A stretch of DNA of 28,144 nucleotides from Borrelia parkeri (GTDB taxonomy: Bacteria > Spirochaetota > Spirochaetia > Borreliales > Borreliaceae), in assembly GCF_023035815.1 (NCBI RefSeq), contig NZ_CP073167.1, positions 1 through 28,144 on the forward strand, given 5' to 3'. The translations under genes and the position numbers were made by a program. Below the pieces are notes generated by a model. The model was given only the letters and a program-made list of their open reading frames with translations, made no database searches and was not told where the DNA came from. Below, in pieces: positions 6,799 through 14,596 of this stretch (the stretch's first letter is position 1; each line of letters opens with the position of its first letter).

Positions 6799-7884
6799 TT
6801 ACTGACCTTCTGGTTTTGTAGCTCTTGCTTTATCTATTTCTCCTTTTGCTTTTTCAAGAACATTCTTTACTGTCTTCTTAATTACATCCTCTACTGCTTT
6901 CAATAGTTTGTTTGCTGCTGTTACTCCTATTTTTTGTACTTCTCCTTGTCCTCCCGCACTATTAGCTGCTGCTCCTGCTGATAATTTACCTGTCTTAACC
7001 AATGAGCGCAGTGCTATCCCTCCTGCAACCGCTGCTGCTTTTGGAGTATGTGCATTTGATACATGATTATTTGTTCCTCCTTTTGCAAACTTTAATGCAC
7101 TTGTGTTGACATCTGCATTACTTGAAACACCTGCTACCGCATCATTTTCTTGTGATTCAATTATTGATTTTAAAATTTCCTCACCACTTACTGCTGCTAA
7201 TATTACTGCTGCTTTAGACACATCTGCTGCTGCTGCTGCCGAATCTGTACCTAATATCTTAGCCCCATCTTTATTATCTACATTATCTATTGATAGTGTT
7301 GTAGTTCCTGCTTTTAATTCTTGAACACCTGAATCTGTTGCAGCTTTTACTATTTCTTTCAATGAATTAAAGGCTTTCTTTAATTCAGTTGCATCTGCTG
7401 CTGTTCCTTGTTTAGCAGTAGTTTCCGCATCACCTACTGGTTTAGAATCACCTACTTGACCTAAAGACTCTAAATGACCTTTTAATGTGTTTAAAGTAGT
7501 CTTAGCAGTATCAACTGCACTTCTAATTACCTTGTTTAGATCACCTTTATCAACATCTGTCTCTGATTTTTTTGCTACTTGTTCTAACTCTGCTGATGCT
7601 ACTCCAAGTTTCGCACCTAGACTGCTAAAATAAGCTCCTACATCCTCTTTCTTTGTAGTTGATTTAGCAGTAAAGCCTAATGTATCTGAGAGTAACTCTA
7701 AAAAAGAATAAAAAGCATTCTCAGCACTTCTACCTACCTCCATTAGCACTGAACTTAAACTCCCAACCCCTTGTTGCTCTCCTCCTGCTGAGCCACCATT
7801 ACCAGCTTGTGGTTGTTGTCCACTGCCACAACTAAGCAGTAAAAATAAAGTCATTAATAACGCACAAAAAGTAATTCTTTTCAT
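6799..7884 (-). CDS. vlp: Variable large protein (Vlp), delta-like group
   Basis: A 361-residue surface lipoprotein with the standard cassette signal peptide (Cys19), then GSGQQPQAGNGGSAGGEQQG. Blocks as I recall them for the delta subfamily follow: SLSSVLMEVGRSAENAFYSF, LELLSDTLGF, GAYFSSLGAKLG, ILAAVSGEEILKSI, AVAGGIALRSLVKTGKLSAG and AANKLLKAVEDVIKKTVKNV. The C terminus is Lys/Ala rich (KAKGEIDKARA). This is the only delta-like copy in the window. Codon and base use match its neighbours. The start is the ATG at 7884 after AAGGAGG. It is flanked by its own type of terminator, and the following unit is the truncated gamma cassette. Confidence 0.9.
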   Translation of the reverse strand: MKRITFCALLMTLFLLLSCGSGQQPQAGNGGSAGGEQQGVGSLSSVLMEVGRSAENAFYSFLELLSDTLGFTAKSTTKKEDVGAYFSSLGAKLGVASAELEQVAKKSETDVDKGDLNKVIRSAVDTAKTTLNTLKGHLESLGQVGDSKPVGDAETTAKQGTAADATELKKAFNSLKEIVKAATDSGVQELKAGTTTLSIDNVDNKDGAKILGTDSAAAAADVSKAAVILAAVSGEEILKSIIESQENDAVAGVSSNADVNTSALKFAKGGTNNHVSNAHTPKAAAVAGGIALRSLVKTGKLSAGAAANSAGGQGEVQKIGVTAANKLLKAVEDVIKKTVKNVLEKAKGEIDKARATKPEGQ

Positions 7885-7927
7885 TATCACGTGCCTCCTT
7901 ATTTACTCAAGGGGGTAAGACATAAAT

Positions 7928-7965
7928 AAAAGGAAAACAAATCTCATGAAGAGAAAAGTTTCCCT
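7928..7965 (-). terminator. Hairpin terminator after gamma-like vlp
   Basis: AGGAAAAC (7931-7938) pairs with GTTTCCCT (7958-7965), with one weakened pair compared with the other copies. AAAA precedes it, giving a short T-run on the minus strand. It lies 39 bp past the stop at 8004. Confidence 0.65.
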
Positions 7966-8003
7966 CAAATGACTTTATTTAGTAGATTATTTAATTAGAT
8001 AAT

Positions 8004-9083
8004 TTATTTAGCAGCAGGTTGAGTAGTACTAGCTTCAGTTGATTCAGTAGTAGTCTCAGAGTACTGTATCCCTTTAACAGCTTCTCTTATCTTATCTAGA
8101 TTGCTTGATACTGTTTTCCTAATTATAAAATCAAGTACTCCTAGAACCTTATTTACAGCACTAGTTGCTGCCGCCTTAACAATATCTTTATCAGCATCAA
8201 CTGCACTAAATTTACCATTCTTAGTCATTGCTTTGAGAGCTACTGCTGCTACTAGGTCAGCATTACTCTTAGCACCAGCTGCAGCATCAGCCTTGTCATT
8301 AGAAGCAGCAAGTGCACCAGCTTCATTATCGGCACCGTTAAGTTTAGCAGGAGCAGTAGCCTTAGCATTTTTAATTTTATTAATCATAGCCCATATATCT
8401 GCCTTAGCAACCTCAGCTGCTAGAGCAGCACCAGCACCAGCAGCAGCATGAGCATTATTACCCCCAAGAACAGCAGGGGCATCAGTAGCAGCATTAGCAG
8501 TAACAGCACCACCTTCGGTTCCTTTCTCAATCTTTACATCAGACTTCTCTGCTGCTCCAATAATATCTTTAACCCCTGCAATAATAGCTTCAACTCCATC
8601 CTTATCAGCAGCACCAGGGGCAGCATTATTATTATGACCACCAAGTAGAGCATCTTCTTTAGTTACATCAGCAAGTTTAGTTAGGGCAGAAATTAGCCTT
8701 TCAAAGACATCACTAGCACTGCTAATTGAACTCTTAACAGCTTCAATTGTGCTACAATCAGCATTCCTTGCTTCAGATATTTTATTTGATAGCTCATTTA
8801 ACTTATTCTTAGTATCACCTAAACCTTTTTTTATTTTCTCAAAGTGTTCACCAACTTTACTTTTCTTGTCACCCGATTTAACTGCTGTAAATCCAAAAGC
8901 ATCACCAATAGCATTACCAAAGATGCCAAAAATCTCGTAAAACCCATGACCTATCTTAACTAATGAATCTAAGAAAGTATTCTTACTCTCAGCAGCCAAT
9001 TTCTCAGCCTGAAGTTGTCCACTTCCACAGCTAAGAAGTAAAAATAAAGTCATCAATAATGCACAAAAAGTAATTCTTTTCAT
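8004..9083 (-). CDS. vlp: Variable large protein (Vlp), gamma-like group
   Basis: A 359-residue archival surface lipoprotein. The signal and first mature residues (GSGQLQAEKLAAESKNTFLD) are the same as in the cassette at 3327. Conserved blocks are GHGFYEIFGIFGNAIGDAFG, SDVFERLISALTKLADV, AVALKAMTKNGKF and the C-terminal IRKTVSSNLDKIREAVKGIQ. Residues ~150-265 are a different Ala, Asn and Asp-rich variable region (GGHNNNAAPGAADK, NNAHAAAGAGAALAAEVAKAD). The N-terminal ~120 and C-terminal ~40 residues are close to identical with the other gamma copies, a mosaic pattern expected from segmental gene conversion. The ATG at 9083 is used. It is probably silent; it lies 118 bp below the start of the next alpha cassette's terminator-proximal end without a promoter. 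Confidence 0.9.
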   Translation of the reverse strand: MKRITFCALLMTLFLLLSCGSGQLQAEKLAAESKNTFLDSLVKIGHGFYEIFGIFGNAIGDAFGFTAVKSGDKKSKVGEHFEKIKKGLGDTKNKLNELSNKISEARNADCSTIEAVKSSISSASDVFERLISALTKLADVTKEDALLGGHNNNAAPGAADKDGVEAIIAGVKDIIGAAEKSDVKIEKGTEGGAVTANAATDAPAVLGGNNAHAAAGAGAALAAEVAKADIWAMINKIKNAKATAPAKLNGADNEAGALAASNDKADAAAGAKSNADLVAAVALKAMTKNGKFSAVDADKDIVKAAATSAVNKVLGVLDFIIRKTVSSNLDKIREAVKGIQYSETTTESTEASTTQPAAK

Positions 9084-9125
9084 TATCACGTGCCTCCTTA
9101 TTAAATCAAGGGGACAAATATAAAT

Positions 9126-9163
9126 AAAAGGAAAACAATTCTTATGAAGAGAAGAGTTTTCCT
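9126..9163 (-). terminator. Hairpin terminator after alpha-like vlp
   Basis: AGGAAAAC (9129-9136) pairs with GTTTTCCT (9156-9163), with a T-run on the minus strand from the preceding AAAA. It lies 38 bp past the stop at 9202. Confidence 0.7.
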
Positions 9164-9201
9164 AAAATGACTTTATTTAGTTATGTTTTATTGATAATTA
9201 T

Positions 9202-10281
9202 TTATTGTTGTTGTCCACTAGCTGCTGTGTCTGTAGGTGAAGTAGAATCTGCAGCTTTATCTTCTTGTTTAACGGCAGCTAGTGCTTTACTTATTGACTT
9301 CAAACCAGTATCAACAGTATTTCTTATTGCTATTATTAGAGTACTCAAAGTCTTACCTATTGCATTAGCAGCAACCCCTTTAGCTGCATCATCTTCTGTC
9401 TTATTATTACCAGTATCCTTAACAATAAATTTACCATCCTTAGCCATTGCTCTTAAAACAATAACTGCTGCAATAATAGCATCTTTCTTTACTGAATCTC
9501 CAAGTTGATCATCATTATCAGTAGAAGTACCCTTAGCTAAAGCCAGAGCAGCTGCATCCATAGCATCCTTAACTTTACCATCTTTAGTAGCATCAGCATT
9601 AGCAGAAGCAATAGCTTTTAGAATGTCAGCCCCAGTTACAGCCCCAATTGAAGCACTAGCAGCCGCTACATGTTTCTCTTCAGCACCACCATCAGCACTA
9701 TCATTTTTAGCCCCAAATAACTTACCAATATCTTTCTTATCAGCATCAACAGGCTTAGTTTTATCTGCTTTTGGCTCCCCTTCTTTTAAAACCAAATCAA
9801 CAATAGTTTTAATCCCTTTAACAAGATTCTTTATACTTTCTGCATCAGTAGTAGCCCCAACAGCATTAGCCTTTACAACCTCACCAATAGCTCCACCAGT
9901 AGCCCCTTTAGCAGCTTCTTTAGCACCAGCAGCAATTTTATCTAATGTGTTAGTGATAAACTTATCAACAACTTCCTTTATCTTTGGATAGTTACTATTC
10001 TCTGCCACCACAGTATTTAATTTCTTTTTAACAGATGTCATAGTGTTTTCAATATCATTGCAATACTTACCAATATCACTCTTTTTAGTGTCAGCCTTAA
10101 TACCAAAGGCCCCAGTAATCATATCAGAAAGTGAAGTAAAAACATCTAAGAACCCTTTACCTAAGTTAGCAATAGAAGTTAAGAAAGTGGTTTTAAGATC
10201 TTCCGTCTTAGTACTACCACTCCCACAACTAAGAAATAAAAATAAAGTCATTAATAACGCACAAAAAGTAATTCTTTTCAT
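9202..10281 (-). CDS. vlp: Variable large protein (Vlp), alpha-like group
   Basis: A 359-residue surface lipoprotein with cassette signal [19 protein letters not shown] (one Leu to Phe change), then GSGSTKTEDLKTTFLTSIAN. Blocks are LGKGFLDVFTSLSDMITGAF, KKSDIGKYCNDIENTM with an extra Cys in place of the usual Phe, NLVKGIKTIVDLVLKEGEP, GAVTGADILKAIAS, VLRAMAKDGKFIVKD and LIIAIRNTVDTGLKSI. The usual AAGIALRA block reads AAVIVLRA. The upstream homology block has CACATG where others have CACGTG. It follows a bdr gene by 233 bp in the recurring module bdr-spacer-cassette. The start is the ATG at 10281. Confidence 0.9.
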   Translation of the reverse strand: MKRITFCALLMTLFLFLSCGSGSTKTEDLKTTFLTSIANLGKGFLDVFTSLSDMITGAFGIKADTKKSDIGKYCNDIENTMTSVKKKLNTVVAENSNYPKIKEVVDKFITNTLDKIAAGAKEAAKGATGGAIGEVVKANAVGATTDAESIKNLVKGIKTIVDLVLKEGEPKADKTKPVDADKKDIGKLFGAKNDSADGGAEEKHVAAASASIGAVTGADILKAIASANADATKDGKVKDAMDAAALALAKGTSTDNDDQLGDSVKKDAIIAAVIVLRAMAKDGKFIVKDTGNNKTEDDAAKGVAANAIGKTLSTLIIAIRNTVDTGLKSISKALAAVKQEDKAADSTSPTDTAASGQQQ

Positions 10282-10298
10282 TATCACATGCCTCCTTA

Positions 10299-10514
10299 TT
10301 CTTTATTCAGTTCAGAGGAGCAAGATGGTTAATAAGCTTTGAACAAAATAAAAAAAGCTAAGAACATTAGATGCTTCAAAATTTCAGAGACTGCGTGATA
10401 CAACAATTAATGAAATTAAATTGTCTTTAATAAAGAATTAAACAATTTTGTAAAAAAAATGACTAAAAAAATAATTGACAGAAAGTCAATCAAATAAGGA
10501 CTAATTAAATAAAT
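10299..10514 (-). repeat. Conserved bdr-to-vlp spacer, copy 2
   Basis: This spacer matches those at 2328-2524 and 13547-13717 in order and content, with GGTTAATAAGCTTTGAA and CAACAATTAATGAAATTAAA as shared marks. Near the bdr stop, ATTGAC-AGAAA-GTCAAT (about 10477-10493) forms a small hairpin that may terminate bdr. No gene and no clear promoter. Confidence 0.5.
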
Positions 10515-11078
10515 TTACTTTACTAATAATGACATTAATGCTAAGAATATTCCTATATTAAGTGTGATAAGAGTACCAAACATCCAACCATGAAGTCTTA
10601 ATGTACTCTTAAGTTCCATTTTGTTAACATCAATCTTATTATCCAAGTCTTTAATGTCAGACTTTAATTCACTTCTGACTGTATCGACTTTGGTATCCAA
10701 GTCTTTAATATCAGATTTTAATTCACTTCTGACTGTATCAATCTTATTATCCAGGTCATTAAATTTAGTATCAATCTTGATGTTAAGATTATTCTCAACA
10801 GTATCTATTTTGTTATCCAGGTCTCTAATATCAGATTTTAACTCATTTCTAACGTTGTCAATTTTATTATCAAGGTCTCTAATATCGGCTTGTAAGGTTG
10901 CTTCTACCTTTTCAAGTTTAAGGTTAAAAGTAGTCTCTAAATACTCAATATCCTTGTAAGTCAGTTCATTACGATAATATCTGTAAGACAAATCAATAGC
11001 AATATCTCTATTTATACCAGCTCTAGTAAGTTCAGCTATAACCATTTGCTGAGTAATAACAGGTTGAGCAAGTCCCAT
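10515..11078 (-). CDS. bdr: Bdr family repeat protein, 187 residues
   Basis: The N-terminal domain is nearly the same as the bdr at 2525 (MGLAQPVITQQMVIAELTRA, RYYRNELTYKDIEYLETTF). The repeat region is longer, with alternating units of DIRDLDNKIDNVRNELKS, DIRDLDNKIDTVENNLNIKI and DTVRSELKSDIKDLDTKV; two of the SELKSDIKDLD units are adjacent and almost identical in DNA (near 10640-10740). The C-terminal anchor is LHGWMFGTLITLNIGIFLAL. Bdr function is unknown; membrane anchoring with a coiled-coil repeat body is the family pattern. The start ATG at 11078 follows AAGGAGTGTTTT. It is downstream of the best-preserved terminase piece. Confidence 0.9.
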   Translation of the reverse strand: MGLAQPVITQQMVIAELTRAGINRDIAIDLSYRYYRNELTYKDIEYLETTFNLKLEKVEATLQADIRDLDNKIDNVRNELKSDIRDLDNKIDTVENNLNIKIDTKFNDLDNKIDTVRSELKSDIKDLDTKVDTVRSELKSDIKDLDNKIDVNKMELKSTLRLHGWMFGTLITLNIGIFLALMSLLVK

Positions 11079-11085
11079 AAAAACA

Positions 11086-11128
11086 CTCCTTATGTAATTA
11101 TTATATAATATCTTAAGTGTTATAGGAA
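11086..11128 (-). promoter_or_regulatory. bdr promoter, copy 2
   Basis: On the minus strand TATAAT (11105-11100) lies 22 nt upstream of the start, with AAGGAG near 11092-11087. The upstream block TTCCTATAACACTTAAGATA is partly conserved with the other bdr promoters. The dyad is less perfect than in copy 1 (centre CTTAAG). Confidence 0.5.
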
Positions 11129-11191
11129 CCTTATGTTAGTAAAATGTGCTTTAAGATTACGAGTACCCAAAGTCAATAACATATATGATGC

Positions 11192-11535
11192 TTACATGCT
11201 ATCTAATGAATCATCACCCTTACCATCTCCTTTGTACTTATAAATATAAGATATAGCTGACTTACTTGAATAATCCATAATACTAAGTTTAGATGTAGCA
11301 AATGGTTCTATTAACGTAGCAATTCTAGTAAATTTATTACTTATAGGTTTAATTGGAGCAATCCTAAACTTATGACTCATACCCGCTCTAAGTTTAAGAA
11401 ATGCTTTAGTCATATTCCCATGACCAAAAACGTCATCCCTATCTTCAATATATAGTGTTAGGTCTATTTTCTTTAGTGTATCAAAAAGCCCAAATGCAGT
11501 CTTACCATTAATCCGTTGTTAAAGGATTGCTATCA
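11192..11535 (-). pseudogene. C-terminal fragment of phage terminase large subunit (cp32-like)
   Basis: From 11518 down to 11192 the frame is open for 108 codons: QRINGKTAFGLFDTLKKIDL, TLYIEDRDDVFGHGN, MTKAFLKLRAGMSHKFRIAP, then ISNKFTRIATLIEPFATSKL and finally GDGKGDDSLDSM. The pattern RI..LIEPF...KL followed by an acidic DDSLD motif is that of the C-terminal nuclease domain of terminase large subunits, and the wording recalls the cp32 prophage terminase of Borrelia. The fragment has no start of its own at the 5' edge (a TAA precedes Q) and the ATPase part is absent. The ATG at 11413 gives 73 residues, but no Shine-Dalgarno supports its use. It is a remnant of a cp32-like phage plasmid. Confidence 0.7.
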
Positions 11536-11570
11536 ATACTATTTAGACCTGAGTATTATTACAGATAGTA

Positions 11571-11609
11571 AAAAAGGAAAACAATTCTTATGAAAAGAAG
11601 AGTTTTCCT
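11571..11609 (-). terminator. Hairpin terminator after alpha-like vlp with altered 5' end
   Basis: AGGAAAAC (11575-11582) pairs with GTTTTCCT (11602-11609), with AAAAA at 11571-11575 giving the T-run on the minus strand. It lies 43 bp past the stop at 11653. Confidence 0.7.
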
Positions 11610-11652
11610 TATATGACTTTATTTAGTTATGTTTATTAATAATTCTTTATTA

Positions 11653-12672
11653 TTACTGTCCACTAGCTGTTGTTTCTTCAGGAGTAGTAGAATCTGTAGA
11701 CTTATCTTCTTGTGTAACGGATGCTAGTGCTTTATTTATTGTTTTTAAACCACTATCAACAGTATTTCTTATTGCTATTATTAGAGTACTTAAAGTCTTA
11801 CCAACAGCACTAGCTGCTGCACCATTAACTGCATGAGCATCTTTTTCAGCATTAGCAGCAAATTGACCATCTTTAGCCATAGCTCTCAGTGCAATACCAG
11901 CAGCAATCACTGCATCTTTCTTTGCTGCATCTTTAATTTCTTTTTTGTTAGCAACAGCCGGAGCAATAGCAATTCCAGCTGCATCTTCGGCTGCGTTAAT
12001 GCCCTCAGTACTATCTGCAGCAGGATTTACTTCAGATTTAGCAATAGCTTTTAGAATGTCAGCACCAGTTACTGCTCCAATGCTAGCTGATGCCTTTGCA
12101 ATATTTTCTTCTTTAGCATCAGCTTTACCAGTATTATCAATAAACAATGCACCGATGTCCTTTTTATCCTCTCCTGTTTTAGTAGCACCTGCATTTCCCT
12201 CATTGTCTTTTAAAACCACATCAACAATAGTCTTAATCCCTTTAACCAGTGAAACAACTGACACCTTGCTAGCAGGAGTAGCCCCATGTCCAGCCGAAGT
12301 AGCATTACCAATAACAGTATCAGTAGTAGCTCCTGTTGCTGCTGTCTTAGCTCCTTCTGCAATTTTATCTAATGTATTAGTGATAAATGTATCAACAACA
12401 GATTTAATTTTTGAGTAATTTCCATTCTTAGCAACTTCCTCTTGTAACTTTTTTTTAACTGTATTCATAGTTTTTTCAATAGAAGTGAAATACTGACCAA
12501 TATCAGATTTCTTAGTATCTGCTTTAATGCCAAAAGCACCAGTAATCATATCAGAAAGGGAAGTAAAAACATCTAAGAACCCTTTACCCAAATTAGCAAT
12601 AGAAGTTAAGAAAGTGGTTTTAGGATCTTCCGTCTTAGTACTACCACTCCCACAACTAAGAAGTAAAAATAA
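11653..12672 (-). pseudogene. vlp: Alpha-like vlp cassette with replaced 5' end
   Basis: The mature domain is complete and close to the cassettes at 4539 and 9202: GSTKTEDPKTTFLTSIANLG, FLDVFTSLSDMITGAFGIKA, VSLVKGIKTIVDVVLKDNEG, AGIALRAMAKDGQFAANAEK and LSTLIIAIRNTVDSGLKTIN. The homology block breaks at 12672, inside the signal-peptide codons (FLLLSC retained). Upstream the frame stays open to a TTG at 12750, through a hydrophobic stretch (FYYFIILLRFLLSF, then LYLCIDFNFILFLLLSC), giving 365 residues. There is no Shine-Dalgarno before that TTG and no ATG in frame, so normal expression is unlikely. The lipobox Cys survives. It is probably an archival donor created by recombination. The alternative, a working hybrid signal peptide, cannot be excluded. 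Confidence 0.75.
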
Positions 12673-12884
12673 TATAAAATTAAAATCAATGCATAAATAT
12701 AATCTAAAAGATAAAAGGAATCTAAGAAGTATAATAAAATAGTAAAACAAGCAAAGAGAGAATAAAAAAACAAAATAAGCTAAGAGAACTGTACTCCTAG
12801 CTTATTATTTATAGACTTTATTTTATAAGAAAATAACGATTGATTAAAAAGTAATCTTATAATAATAAATTAACTTGTTTATCC
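12673..12884. other. Non-homologous AT-rich insert between vlp and vsp
   Basis: This stretch lacks the homology block expected before the 11653 cassette. It contains A-rich DNA and the vsp terminator (12762-12806). No gene is supported apart from the open extension of the vlp frame described there. Confidence 0.5.
12762..12806 (-). terminator. vsp terminator
   Basis: AATAAGCTA (12774-12782) pairs with TAGCTTATT (12798-12806) around a loop with additional AGAG/CTC pairing. On the minus strand it is followed by TTTTGTTTTTTTATT. It lies about 80 bp past the vsp stop. It is a textbook intrinsic terminator, distinct from the vlp type. Confidence 0.7.
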
Positions 12885-13529
12885 TTAGTTAGATTGAGCA
12901 GAAGATGCTGACTTAGCAGGGGTTGAAAGCTCCTTAATTGCAGATGTTACTGCACCATTAGCAGCCGTTAACAATTCATCAATTGATGTATTAAGCTCAC
13001 CAAGTTCTTTTGCTCCTTTATCTTTAGTAGCATCAGTTGTCAATATAGCTGCTTTTGCATGAGCATCAGTAGCTTCATTTTTCCCAAGATCACTGGATTT
13101 ATCTTTCAATTTACCTAAGAATGCTTCAGATTTACTTTTAACCTCAGTAATCTTAGTTTTTAACTCATTAGAAATTCCACTTGTTGTTTCCAATGCTTCT
13201 ACTTTAGTTTTTACAGCTGATATTACACTATGCACTCCTGCAAGCAATGATCCATTCTTATCCGTTTCATTTTCCAAAGTACCATCATTTTTAATTTTCT
13301 TCCCAATAGCTTTAGCGAGCTCATCAATGGATTTAACTAAAGTATGAACTTCTGTAACACTCTTAGCAAAAGCAACAGCCTCTGTTATTTTTGAACTTAC
13401 TGACTTTAAATCAATAAGAGTACCATCAGATTTAGCCGCTTGTCCATCTTTAGGAGAAGTCCCTGAATTATTACAAGACATGAGTAAAAATAAAGTCATT
13501 AATAACGCACAAAAAGTAATTCTTTTCAT
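12885..13529 (-). CDS. vsp: Variable small protein (Vsp) surface lipoprotein
   Basis: Vsps are the ~20-kDa relapsing-fever counterparts of Lyme Borrelia OspC: helical, dimeric outer-surface lipoproteins that alternate with Vlps. This one has 214 residues. Signal [19 protein letters not shown] has lipidated Cys19, followed by [20 protein letters not shown]. Characteristic Vsp blocks are [60 protein letters not shown] and [20 protein letters not shown]. The tail is Ser/Ala rich ([10 protein letters not shown]). The first ~16 codons and leader are the vlp-type homology block, so it can recombine into the same site. The start is the ATG at 13529. Upstream is the conserved spacer with possible TTGTTG (13644-13639) and TAATAT (13620-13615) hexamers, 18 nt apart, a weak promoter candidate. 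Confidence 0.92.
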   Translation of the reverse strand: MKRITFCALLMTLFLLMSCNNSGTSPKDGQAAKSDGTLIDLKSVSSKITEAVAFAKSVTEVHTLVKSIDELAKAIGKKIKNDGTLENETDKNGSLLAGVHSVISAVKTKVEALETTSGISNELKTKITEVKSKSEAFLGKLKDKSSDLGKNEATDAHAKAAILTTDATKDKGAKELGELNTSIDELLTAANGAVTSAIKELSTPAKSASSAQSN

Positions 13530-13546
13530 TATCACGTGCCTCCTTA

Positions 13547-13717
13547 TTAACCTAAAGGGGCAAAGTGGTTAACAACCTTTGAATAAAATAAAAACTAAAA
13601 GCATAGATACTTTAATATTACAGAGACTGTGTGTGACTCAACAATTAATAAAATTGATTGATTTTGGTAAAAAAATAACTGATATATAATCAAAGAAAGG
13701 TTTTACTTAACTTAAAC
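13547..13717 (-). repeat. Conserved bdr-to-vsp spacer, copy 3
   Basis: This is the third copy of the module spacer (compare 2328-2524 and 10299-10514), sharing GTGGTTAACAACCTTTGAATAA, GCATAGATACT and CAACAATTAATAAAATT. It is a little shorter than the others. It contains the weak promoter-like pair TTGTTG/TAATAT (13644-13615, minus strand). No gene. Confidence 0.5.
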
Positions 13718-14305
13718 TTACTTATTCAATAATGAATAGACTATGGATATTAATGTTAAAAATATCCCTATATTGAGGGTAATAAGAGTACCAAACATCC
13801 AATTATGAAGTCTTGATGTACTCTTAAATTCTGATGCGGTTTTATCAAGTTTATTATCAAGCTCCACCCTATTAATTTCCATATCTTTTCTAACAAGAGA
13901 AACCTCATTTCTAACATTATCAATCTTATTATCCAGGTCATTAAATTTAGTATCTATCTTGGTATTAAGATTATTCTCAACATTATCTATTTTATTATCC
14001 AAGTCTCTAATATCGGATTTTAAGTTTGTCTCAACCCTTTGAATCTCAGCTTGTAAGCTTGACTCTACAGATTTAATTTCAGCTTGTAATAGTGTTTCAA
14101 CTTTTTCAAGCTTAAGGTTAAAAGTAGTCTCTAAATACTCAATATCCTTATAAGTCAGTTCATTACGGTAATATCTTTTAGAGAGATCATTTGCAACGAA
14201 ATCCTGCATACCCATTTTTACAAATTCTTGATATATAATCTCCTCTGTAATATGCCCATTAAAAATTTGTGTATTAACAACAGAATGTAGTGATGAATCT
14301 TGCAT
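13718..14305 (-). CDS. bdr: Bdr family repeat protein, 195 residues, distinct N terminus
   Basis: The core and C terminus match the other two Bdr proteins (KRYYRNELTYKDIEYLETTF, DLDNKIDNVENNLNTKIDTK, LHNWMFGTLITLNIGIFLTL), but the first ~45 residues differ: MQDSSLHSVVNTQIFNGHIT, then EEIIYQEFVKMGMQDFVAND. That N terminus is the more common Bdr form with a QEF-KMGM block. The repeat part adds LLQAEIKSVESSLQAEIQRVE and the segment ahead of the anchor carries VRKDMEINRVELDNKLDKTA. The start ATG at 14305 follows GAGGAGATTTT. It sits upstream of vsp and next to terminase relic copy 3, in the same module order as the other two. Confidence 0.9.
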   Translation of the reverse strand: MQDSSLHSVVNTQIFNGHITEEIIYQEFVKMGMQDFVANDLSKRYYRNELTYKDIEYLETTFNLKLEKVETLLQAEIKSVESSLQAEIQRVETNLKSDIRDLDNKIDNVENNLNTKIDTKFNDLDNKIDNVRNEVSLVRKDMEINRVELDNKLDKTASEFKSTSRLHNWMFGTLITLNIGIFLTLISIVYSLLNK

Positions 14306-14308
14306 AAA

Positions 14309-14352
14309 ATCTCCTCATATAAGTATTATATAACATTTTAAGTGTTATAGGA
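14309..14352 (-). promoter_or_regulatory. bdr promoter, copy 3
   Basis: On the minus strand TATAAT (14330-14325) lies 20 nt upstream of the start, with GAGGAG near 14316-14311. ATAACA (14349-14344) and TGTTAT (14336-14331) form a dyad separated by CTTAAAA. It resembles copies 1 and 2. Confidence 0.5.
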
Positions 14353-14394
14353 ACTTTATGTTAGTAAAATGTGATTTAAGAGAGTCCTTAAATA

Positions 14395-14480
14395 TAACAT
14401 AAAGTGTTTAGTCTATTTTTTTATCTTATAAAAAAGCTCAAATATAATCTTACAATCAATCGGTTGTTGAATGATTGCTG
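14395..14480 (-). pseudogene. Relic of phage terminase large subunit, copy 3
   Basis: The minus strand of this stretch matches by eye the segment of 11440-11530 (GACAGCAATC-TTCAACAACCGATT, ATTTGAGCTTTTTTATAAGA, AAAATAGAC) but has several stops. About 80 bp remain, next to bdr copy 3, the same position as in the other two modules. Confidence 0.45.
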
Positions 14481-14514
14481 TCAATACTTTGATACCTGAA
14501 TTATTAGATATAGA

Positions 14515-14552
14515 TAAAGGAAAACGATTCTTATGAAAAGAAGGGTTTTCCT
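14515..14552 (-). terminator. Hairpin terminator after decayed alpha-like vlp
   Basis: AGGAAAAC (14518-14525) pairs with GTTTTCCT (14545-14552). It lies in the same place relative to the cassette end as at 4458, 9126 and 11571, which shows that this decayed unit was once a normal cassette. Confidence 0.65.
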
Positions 14553-14596
14553 AAAATGACTTTATTTAGTTATGTTTTATTGATAATCCTTTATTG

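Noticed and set aside
2643..10959. Open frames opposite the bdr genes (2643-2918 and 10621-10959)
   Set aside because: Repetitive SILLSRSL-type text is the complement of the KID repeats of Bdr; there is no independent start signal.
11192..11413. 73-residue frame considered as an intact small gene
   Set aside because: The open reading continues upstream of its ATG with the same terminase text and no ribosome site is present, so it is a fragment of a larger gene.
3427..12742. Long plus-strand open frames opposite the vlp genes (for example 3691-4269, 4789-5298, 9623-9991, 11945-12418)
   Set aside because: They are antisense to conserved Vlp coding sequence, Ala/Ser/Leu rich as mirror images of Ala/Asp/Lys-rich Vlp text, and have no ribosome sites.
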